A stretch of 64,000 bases of DNA from Aphrocallistes beatrix. Its lineage: Eukaryota > Porifera > Hexactinellida > Sceptrulophora > Aphrocallistidae. The stretch's first letter is position 1; each line of letters begins with the position of its first letter. Made by a program: the position numbers and the translations under genes. Under the pieces are notes generated by a model that was not told where the DNA came from, searched no databases, and saw only the letters and a list, made by a program, of their open reading frames with translations. Below, piece by piece: positions 61,501-64,000 of the stretch. Location: the NCBI GenBank assembly GCA_963281255.1, contig OY725498.1:3472001-3536000 (forward strand), written 5' to 3'.

Positions 61501-64000
61501 ATCCTCTCTAGAGCAGGTATGTTTCATAATTTTATACTTGTAAACTAAGATCGCTATTTATCAAAATGTTGGAAAAAATTTCGTTCACTTTGTGTCAGTG
61601 GTGTCGTGTATGCCCAAGTGAAATCTGTGGGGGGTAAATGAAAATCTGGGGTCCTAAGTGAAAATGTGGAGGGCCTATGTAAAATCTAGGGATCTTAGAG
61701 CAAATCCAGGAGAAGGGAACCAGAAAATATCCAGAGAGCCTTAAAATTTTTTGGGAGAGAGGCACCAGGAAATATCCGGGGAAGGCCCAAGAAAATATAT
61801 GGGAGGCCCGGCCCCTCCCCCATGCCCATAGTGCACGATGCCACTGCAATTTACATTTAGAAAGCAATTGAACATTTGAGGTTGAAGGTTCATTATATGA
61901 GGTTACTTTTTGACAGATTATACGTAAAATTACCGGTTACCGGTTAATCAAAAATTGGTCAAGCTATTTCCATTTTTAAGATATCCTTATGTATCCTGAT
62001 ATTTACAAAAATATAAATACAAGTACGTGTACTTCAGCAAAAATGAACTTAAAATGAGAACGAAATTACAGTCTCACATATATTGCTATATGGTAAACAA
62101 CCAACAACTTAGGTTACAGTTTAGAAAAACCCTATAAAGTATAGTGAACTATTGCTATAATATTTCAAGAAAATGACATTTTATTTGACTCGATTCTGAA
62201 AATATTATTTTGAGAAATGTCAAAAAATCTCTCAATTTCGGCGATTTTCTGCTTTTGGCAAAGGTACTCTCATAATCCATAGGTTTTAGCTCAAATATAA
62301 TATTATCAAGGTACAGGAAACTGCTGTTTCTTCAGTTTTTAATCGCAAAAGCTAAACTCTAACACTTAAGTTTTAAAGTTTTTTAAAGCAAAATGGGGAA
62401 TTTTGTCCATACTCCTTGATCATTTGGTAAAAATGTTGAACAAATTGCAAGATTTGAATAAACTTTTCTTCTATGTATATATTTGACTTTTTATTAGCAT
62501 AGAATATCTAAAATTAGTTGACATCACCAATTCTAAGTAACTCCTAGGAGAATTGTGTTAAGAATCGAATTTTCGGACATATTTGGACTTTTGATATATG
62601 TTTCTAAGGCTGCATTTGACTAGCTTTGCTGATATTTTGGGCCTTGTTCGGATTTTCATTTTGGGTTTTATTGTATTATTGAGGATTGACCCTGGGATAC
62701 AAATATATTTTACAACAAAAGCATGAAAATTTCTTTTTCATATTTCGCGACATTTTTTAAAACTGTGGTAGTTTACGTCTATCCTCCTCAGTGGCGTCAT
62801 TTTTTAAATATATTGAGAGTGAGGTTCGCTTTTACATCATTAGTTATTAACAATCGTAGCAAATGAATGCCCACTTTGGAACAAAATGATGTTGAACGTA
62901 GAATTTAAGTGAAAATGTAACAAAATGAATATACAGTTAGTATACTTGATCCCTCTCGAAATCTGATGGAGAAGTTTTATAAAATGAAAAAATTCAAAAT
63001 ACAGTACACCCTCGCTAATCCGAACACTTCATTCTTACAATCCGAACACTCGAAATATAATCTTTTTCGCCTCTATGCTTTAAATTAACGTTTATAATAT
63101 TATACACTTCAATAAGATTGAGAAACCTCATTGAAGAAGTAATTATAACAAAATATTATCCTAATATTCTAACAATTCAAATTTTTTATAGTTAATACTC
63201 CATTGAATTAGTGTTATTTCACTAATCGGAACAAATTCACTAATCCGAACGATTTATTAGATCATTGGCACAGAGCTGTTCGGATTAGCGAGGGTGTACT
63301 GTAGTGAATATTAACTACATAATAATAAATACAGAATGAAAAAAGGACACCTTGTCTTTTCGCAAAGCGGTTTCTCAAATTTGTATATATATATATACAC
63401 ATTAATTGAGTTTCAATAGTAAGGATATATATATATAAATATGTCAAAATATCTATGTAAAAGTGTGAAAATATATACATAATATTCTTTATTGCTATGC
63501 ACTTTGGAAAAATTATCATGTGTGTATGTTGCAAGTCCAAATCTGGTGTATTCGCGGATCCCCTGGGTTAAGTCCGAAACATATGTTAACAAGTCCCACC
63601 AAAAAAAAGACTTTCCCTTTACTGTTTCAGACTTTTATTGGTGTATACCCGAATACTACTAGATTCGGACTTGCACTGCAACAGTGCAACATGTGTACTA
63701 GATTGCTTTGAATTAATATTAACAACGACAGTTTACTGTGGTGTCATATAATGATTTCTATTGTGGAGTGAAGTCATATAATGTATAGAAAAGAGTGAAA
63801 ATTGTTTCCATTTTTTGCAGAGGTGTGAAAATTTTGTTATATATTCTAACTTAATAATATTCGTTGACTCATCATTAGAAACTTGTATGCTAATTTTCAT
63901 ATTCCTAAGACTTGGCAGTTCGTCAATCAATTTGGACATACAAAAATTCCTAGCATTTTAATATATTACTTTTACTCTTAGGTGCTGCTAACTTATTGGA
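28430..64000 (+). CDS. MED14: MED14 Mediator subunit, 5' part (runs off window)
   Basis: MED14 is the backbone subunit that joins the head, middle and tail of the Mediator complex for RNA polymerase II. Four exons are supported: 28430-28785, 29005-29386, 49995-50243 and 55739-57998; phases chain as 2, 0, 0, 1. They give about 1082 residues (human MED14 has about 1450). The Med14 N-terminal domain is clear: LPQKSDRERKIKLAQFA and FVRLLALANWA match human LPRKSDVERKIEIVQFA and FVRLLALVKWA. LYLPPLSIFLG at the end of exon 4 aligns with human SYLCSPLERFLG, so the reading must continue; a TTTTACTCTTAG acceptor at 63981 opens GAANLL in the right phase. The introns are 219, 20608, 5495 and about 5983 bases, mostly transposons. 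The 3' end lies outside the window. Confidence 0.95.
29005..29386 (+). CDS. MED14: MED14 coding exon 2
   Basis: The acceptor CTTTTTCTTTTAG at 29004 restores the codon AGA and gives RTGNFSFLPTCI, against human TTGSYPRLPTCI. Later blocks NEFNARLTIMGEN and PWRLIQLDFLI match human GEFEATLTVMGDD and PWRLLKLEILV, and LHKLVQSRLF matches IHQLVQSRLF. It ends at ATACAG before GTTTTT at 29387, in phase 0. Confidence 0.93.
29387..29741. other. MED14 intron 2, first part
   Basis: No repeat or gene recognised. Confidence 0.5.
29750..30105. mobile_element. hAT MITE with 8-bp target duplication
   Basis: CAGTGTTCCCATCC at the left and GTTGGGAACCACTG at the right, flanked by CCATATAT on both sides (29742-29749, 30106-30113). 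End type and duplication length are those of hAT elements. C-rich inside (CGCCCCC repeats). Confidence 0.85.
30114..31108. other. Solo foldback arm and short tandem motif
   Basis: 30130-30480 resembles one arm of the CATAG foldbacks (ATGATTGTGCAATAGG, then CATTCCTCAGTTGCTATGG, then TTACTTCCTAT) without its partner. 30555-30665 has about eight tandem variants of AAATGTCNTGTAAC. The remainder, to 31108, shows nothing. Confidence 0.5.
31109..32237 (-). mobile_element. HelA copy H11 with pogo-like MITE inside
   Basis: Hairpin end at A/CAAGCGGGCTTCGC; start end ATTAATCGAGTTTTAATAG then TAAGCA/T. A pogo-like MITE occupies 31642-32164 within a very long (TA)n. Confidence 0.8.
31642..32164. mobile_element. 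Pogo-like MITE, family P4
   Basis: CAGTAGAACCTCTATAAGTG and its mirror CACTTATAGAGGTTCTACTG flank the element in a TA target. TATAAGTGGGG recurs inside. A 118-codon frame from 31861 has no family features and includes the MITE end, so I do not call it a gene. Confidence 0.85.
32238..33074. other. Intron stretch without features
   Basis: Loose repeats of ACACATCTA/GTACACAT between 32570 and 32760; otherwise nothing. Confidence 0.45.
33075..33165. repeat. Perfect 39-bp inverted repeat
   Basis: Bases 33075-33113 and 33127-33165 are exact reverse complements around a 13-base spacer. Unlike the diverged arms of other elements here, it has no mismatch. It has no start-type MITE end. Confidence 0.85.
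33166..33873. other. Unclassified repeat-like stretch
   Basis: 33180-33420 is GC-richer than its surroundings and has open minus-strand frames with no family match; 33460-33540 contains GAGCGAACGAAGCGAGC and looks like one end of an unplaced element. Confidence 0.4.
33874..34219 (-). mobile_element. HelA copy H12, internally deleted
   Basis: A/CAAGCGAGCATCACTTG to TTTAATATTTAGGA/T, 346 bp, lacking the TGACGTCA half nearest the hairpins. Confidence 0.75.
34607..34886 (+). mobile_element. hAT MITE retaining a transposase scrap
   Basis: Ends CAGTGCCGGATTAAG and CTTAATCCGGCCCTG, with CGTTAAAT duplicated at 34599-34606 and 34887-34894. Inside, SNCSGERSFSKLQL (34687-34728) is the hAT dimerisation-domain signature, so this is a deletion derivative. 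A second end, CATAGGCGTAGC at 34740, marks a further truncated insertion. Confidence 0.85.
35374..35474. mobile_element. Pogo-like MITE, family P5, 101 bp
   Basis: CAGGAGAACTCGGTTAGTAC and its mirror ending GAGTTCTACTG in a TA target. GTACGTACTAACCGA repeats inside. Confidence 0.75.
35475..36649. other. Intron stretch with a short direct repeat
   Basis: GGGATATGTCCGGGTTGGGATTA-like units repeat twice at about 36120-36180. A 64-codon + frame at 35508 is unrecognised. Nothing else. Confidence 0.45.
36650..36766 (-). mobile_element. HelA fragment H13
   Basis: Body part from GACGTCATAATTCC to CGTTACAGAG and (TA)n; the nest at 36767 lies in that (TA)n. Its start end may be the HelA end at 40704-40737, but this cannot be proven here. 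Confidence 0.6.
37787..38856. mobile_element. CATAG-ended foldback FB2b
   Basis: CATAGCCTACTATAT at the left is mirrored at the right (TAGTAGGCTATG), followed by an extra GCTATG. CTTCAAT is duplicated on both sides (37780-37786, 38857-38863). The arms are about 500 bp and closely resemble FB2a. Confidence 0.8.
38883..39328. mobile_element. Pogo-like MITE, family P1, complete
   Basis: CAGTGGAACCTG to CAGGTTCGACTG, 446 bp, TA on both sides. Very close to the 14041 copy. Confidence 0.85.
39343..39864 (+). mobile_element. HelA copy H16, innermost layer
   Basis: Start TCCCCTTACTATTAAAACTC, end GAAGCGCGCTTG before T. All body blocks are present. Confidence 0.75.
40451..40737 (+). mobile_element. 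HelA fragments beside the nest
   Basis: 40451-40703 is the hairpin half of a HelA lacking its start; 40704-40737 is a lone start-type end in opposite orientation, followed by (TA)n. Confidence 0.6.
40738..41070. other. Intron stretch
   Basis: TCTTGGCTAAA and TTGGCTGAGCC repeats near 40790-40850; nothing further. Confidence 0.4.
41071..41549 (+). repeat. Minisatellite, 40-bp unit, about 12 units
   Basis: The unit contains TTACTTGCTCTGTTATGAGG and ACAGGGTGTAGTTCAGT. Units differ by scattered substitutions (TTA/TCA/CCA; TATG/TACG), and two units carry an extra TTAATTCAGTTGTCA-type segment. It lies in MED14 intron 2 and encodes nothing credible. Confidence 0.9.
41550..41940 (+). mobile_element. 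Possible LTR-retrotransposon fossil fragment
   Basis: A short + strand stretch near 41550-41630 translates to something like the C-terminal part of a Gypsy-type integrase, and the following 89-codon frame (41673-41939) is proline/threonine-rich. No LTR is seen. It is an old, broken fragment and the assignment is weak. Confidence 0.25.
42030..42141. repeat. Short interspersed motif GTGGTATTCTGAGGC
   Basis: Four variants of the motif occur within 112 bases. Possibly part of a terminal region of an element cut by the gap. Confidence 0.5.
42240..42439. other. Assembly gap, 200 N
   Basis: Exactly 200 undetermined bases; probably a placeholder length. Confidence 0.99.
43375..43510 (-). pseudogene. 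Tc1-type transposase N-terminal scrap
   Basis: On the minus strand, IIRKWKKTGSTNNLPRVGRR followed by KLITERGRRQLK resembles the second helix-turn-helix and GRPR-like hook of Tc1 transposases. No catalytic part is found nearby, and the ends of the element are not clear. Confidence 0.6.
43511..45238. other. Intron stretch, 1.7 kb
   Basis: Two loosely similar blocks (ATATAATATGTATTATGAGCATAT near 43560 and 43720) are the only structure seen. 44930-45025 is locally GC-rich (GACCGGCCGGTC) without a family match. Confidence 0.45.
45247..45389. mobile_element. hAT MITE, 143 bp
   Basis: CAGCGATGTCCAACAGG to GTTGGACAGCCCTG, with GGCAATTT duplicated at 45239-45246 and 45390-45397. GCGGCCCGC motifs inside. 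Confidence 0.85.
45544..46073 (-). mobile_element. HelA copy H28, complete
   Basis: 530 bp, A/CAAGCGCGCTTCGC to TTAATAGTAAGGA/T, in plain single-copy flanks (ATTATTATT on the left, TATAGAATG on the right). One TGACGTCA is intact (45743-45750); the other is mutated to TGGCGTCA. Confidence 0.8.
46074..46820. other. Intron stretch with a direct repeat
   Basis: TAATTAATTATGC followed by (T/G)ACGTCATCATGATGA occurs at 46604-46631 and 46742-46771, the second just before the candidate hairpin RNA. 46375-46500 is rich in AATTACAAATACAAA. Confidence 0.5.
46821..46924 (+). ncRNA. Long hairpin, candidate microRNA precursor
   Basis: Inside MED14 intron 2, bases 46825-46859 and 46886-46920 pair over 35 positions with two mismatches (including G-U pairs), around a 26-base loop; a few A-T pairs extend the base and a T run follows. 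Size, loop and scattered mismatches fit a metazoan pre-miRNA in the sense direction of the host gene. It carries no terminal repeat of any MITE family seen here and no flanking target duplication that I can find. I do not recognise either arm as a known mature microRNA. A short MITE with near-complete arms is the main alternative. Confidence 0.4.
47888..48091 (-). pseudogene. RING finger (C3HC4), C-terminal part of the MULE protein
   Basis: 67 codons: acidic start, then CIICC, CGHENLCNNC and CPICR, all eight ligands of a C3HC4 RING, of the kind seen in E3 ubiquitin ligases such as IAP/MIB proteins. It lies in the same frame as the preceding catalytic piece, separated by one stop and a few codons, so it was most likely fused to the transposase. 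It could instead be a separate small protein from its own ATG. Confidence 0.8.
48107..48983 (-). pseudogene. MULE transposase catalytic part
   Basis: DGTFYTVP holds the first catalytic Asp, AVSDFEKAPRNAF the second, followed by CWFHFTQAIWKK (the CxxH motif of MULE/Transposase_mut domains). The last catalytic Glu is expected in the TNNGCESFH-like segment near 48400, reached only through a frame change. The C-terminal piece (48379-48107) ends at a TAA before the RING part. Confidence 0.8.
48996..49493 (-). pseudogene. MULE transposase, FLYWCH zinc-finger part
   Basis: Residues 15-66 fit a FLYWCH finger: GFMYVKV, then RCALNR, GCPGYAK and the closing HDH. This domain usually precedes the MULE domain and binds the transposon ends. 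It closes at a TAA (48996-48998) beyond which the same frame continues directly into the catalytic part. Confidence 0.8.
49772..49936. mobile_element. hAT-like MITE just upstream of MED14 exon 3
   Basis: CAGTGTTTCCCAACCTGGGG to AGGTTGAAAACCGATG; flanks TACTAAAG and TACTTAAG differ at one base of eight. GGGGGTCCACAG repeats inside. Confidence 0.75.
49995..50243 (+). CDS. MED14: MED14 coding exon 3
   Basis: An 83-codon exon after a 20.6-kb intron. TTTGTCTCTAG at 49994 is the acceptor. MYQLLHSFCTSLQLQVLYTQ matches human MYNCLHSFCLSLQLEVLHSQ, which places the exon without doubt. The donor is TTA/GTATGT at 50243/50244, phase 0. A 165-bp hAT-like MITE ends only 58 bases upstream of the exon. Confidence 0.93.
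50349..51600 (-). mobile_element. Pogo/Tigger remnant
   Basis: A single end, CAGTTGAATCCGCTTAACG, lies at 50350, and a minus-strand fragment with MDETPFWFE (51345-51536) matches the start of the pogo-type DDE domain, preceded by YELSHIGD. An acidic-coding AT-rich stretch follows towards 50850, like Tigger C-termini. The other end is not found. Confidence 0.55.
51600..51988. repeat. Repeat family C, copy 1
   Basis: Shares GTGTGAAAATATG, GATTTCTATTGTG and GCAGAGGTGTGAAAATTT with 63430-63965, in the same order. Both end in CCTGGCATTTTAATATAT or similar. Unclassified, non-coding. Confidence 0.7.
51989..52537 (-). mobile_element. HelA copy H19, complete
   Basis: A/CAAGCGCGCCTCGC to TTAATAGTAAGGA/T, 549 bp. 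Confidence 0.8.
52538..53286. mobile_element. HelA copies H20 and H21, both partial
   Basis: H20 (52538-53038, + direction) lacks its start end but has a normal hairpin end (GAAGTGCGCTTG). H21 (53040-53286, minus direction) keeps the start half, ending ATTAATCGAGTTTAATAG. Confidence 0.7.
53523..54052 (-). mobile_element. HelA copy H22, complete
   Basis: A/CAAGCGCGCTTCGC to TTAATAGTAAGGA/T, 530 bp, with single-copy flanks on both sides. The hairpin block is partly deleted. Confidence 0.8.
54062..54625. mobile_element. Foldback family B, most complete copy
   Basis: GGTATTGTAAATA at the left is mirrored at the right; GAGTTTATCCAATCTAGAACC pairs with its reverse complement near 54570. The central part has the family B core. 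Arms are about 110-125 bp. Confidence 0.7.
54626..55738. other. MED14 intron 3, end
   Basis: AT-rich, no repeat or gene recognised up to the acceptor TTTTCCAATAG of exon 4. Confidence 0.55.
55739..57998 (+). CDS. MED14: MED14 coding exon 4
   Basis: A 2260-base exon. Joined to exon 3 it reads QPNLLYYHTEAP, equivalent to human KPLQIFHDPPLP. It covers LLDPESLFVDSLIYSC (human LSIEKLLIDSVHARA), the middle repeats, and IKLKTPNYYLMVSV (human IKLTRLPQYYIVVEM). Near residues 990-1060 a Ser/Pro/Thr-rich linker follows, as in other MED14 proteins. The frame meets a stop at 58001, but CTAG/GTTAGT at 57998/57999 is a good donor and homology continues across it. Confidence 0.92.
58060..58430. repeat. Foldback family B copy, inverted
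   Basis: Holds the reverse complement of the family B core (GTTTTTCAAATTATCTTTC, then CTAGGAAAAATTAGCTC). It starts about 60 bases after MED14 exon 4. Confidence 0.65.
58540..58766. repeat. Inverted repeat D, left arm
   Basis: Matches 62507-62700 in reverse orientation, best at TTGGTGATGTCAACTAATTT. The arms are 3.7 kb apart and enclose the HelA nest at 58807-60719. Confidence 0.65.
58769..58806 (+). mobile_element. HelA start-end fragment
   Basis: TCCTAACTATTAACACTCG with a short (TA) tract, interrupted by the next HelA. The rest of this copy was not found. Confidence 0.6.
59159..59637. mobile_element. Tc1-like MITE, family T3
   Basis: CTCTAATCGGACAAAAGTAT and its mirror ATACTTTTGTCCGGTTAGAG, flanked by TA; 479 bp. 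Confidence 0.85.
59654..60677 (+). mobile_element. HelA copy H26 with Tc1-like MITE inside
   Basis: TCCTTACTTTTAAAACTCG to GAAGCGCACTTG/T, nested in H25. Confidence 0.8.
59694..60165. mobile_element. Tc1-like MITE, family T1
   Basis: ACTAACTGGACAAAAGTAT to ATACTTTTGTCCAGTTAGTG before TA. About 470 bp, close to the copy at 4343-4819; first base of the left end appears mutated. Confidence 0.8.
60720..61595. other. Intron stretch with dense ACTTAGT motifs
   Basis: 60745-60950 contains over ten copies of (T)ACTTAGTTTT or its reverse complement. From 60960 to 61595 nothing is recognised. Confidence 0.5.
61596..61846. mobile_element. hAT-like MITE
   Basis: CAGTGGTGTCGTG and CACGATGCCACTG at the ends. 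Purine-rich body with repeated AAAATCTGGGG. The 8-base flanks do not match, so the target duplication is lost or the assignment is wrong. Confidence 0.6.
61847..62506. other. Intron stretch
   Basis: No feature recognised. Confidence 0.5.
62507..62700. repeat. Inverted repeat D, right arm
   Basis: AAATTAGTTGACATCACCAA and following sequence, reverse complement of 58540-58766 with decay. Confidence 0.65.
62701..63001. other. Intron stretch
   Basis: No feature recognised. Confidence 0.5.
63002..63301. mobile_element. Pogo-like MITE, family P2, complete
   Basis: CAGTACACCCTCGCTAATCC and its mirror GATTAGCGAGGGTGTACTG, flanked by TA; 300 bp. Confidence 0.85.
63380..63425 (-). mobile_element. 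Lone HelA start end
   Basis: (TA)n then ACATTAATTGAGTTTCAATAG and AAGGA/T; the rest of the element is absent. Confidence 0.6.
63430..63965. repeat. Repeat family C, copy 2, with small foldback inside
   Basis: Same blocks as 51600-51988. About 63527-63690 is inserted: GTTGCAAGTCCAAATC at one side mirrors GATTCGGACTTGCACTGCAAC at the other. It ends 17 bases before the predicted MED14 exon 5. Confidence 0.65.
63982..64000 (+). CDS. MED14: Probable MED14 exon 5, first bases only
   Basis: TTTTACTCTTAG is a good pyrimidine tract and acceptor; the following bases continue exon 4 in phase 1 as FLGAANLL. Human MED14 reads FLGSVIMRR here. Only 19 bases lie in the window, so this is an inference from phase, signal and position. 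Confidence 0.5.

Overview
This is an AT-rich eukaryotic window, almost certainly from an animal. It holds two host genes on the + strand, split by introns of up to about 20 kb that are packed with transposons. HIRA (histone H3.3 chaperone) is complete, with exons at 20431-20812 and 25261-27473. MED14 (Mediator subunit) starts at 28430 and runs off the right edge, with exons at 28430-28785, 29005-29386, 49995-50243 and 55739-57998 and a likely next exon from 63982. Both read in the standard code with GT-AG introns. I cannot name the species. The presence of P, mariner, pogo, hAT, MULE and Helitron-like DNA elements together fits an invertebrate. There are two 200-base assembly gaps (7072-7271 and 42240-42439).

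Everything else is dominated by DNA transposons. The commonest repeat, here called HelA, is about 530-550 bp when whole. It starts TCCTTACTATTAAAACTCG, has an internal (TA)n tract near that end, and finishes in three GC-rich hairpins ending in GCGCTTG. Copies sit between A and T with no target duplication, which is Helitron-like behaviour. The (TA)n tracts have served as landing pads: other HelA copies and several TA-targeting families (pogo-like and Tc1-like MITEs) sit inside them, building nests up to four levels deep (36767-40450; also 1327-3221 and 58807-60719).

Layout: 1-20430 is the upstream flank, with foldbacks, HelA nests, a decayed mariner (9541-13444) interrupted by a Tc1-like MITE and a P-type foldback element, and hAT-like MITEs. 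20431-27473 is HIRA, whose one intron carries five or more MITEs and a 1-kb foldback. 27474-28429 is a short intergenic spacer. 28430-64000 is MED14. Its second intron (20.6 kb) holds the deepest HelA nest, a 40-bp minisatellite, a 2.3-kb MULE transposon with FLYWCH, MULE and RING coding segments (47408-49730), several hAT MITEs with 8-bp target duplications, and a long hairpin that could be a microRNA precursor (46821-46924).

HIRA and MED14 are neighbours in the same direction, 956 bases apart. Both are conserved nuclear chromatin/transcription factors, but the window gives no direct evidence that they are co-regulated.
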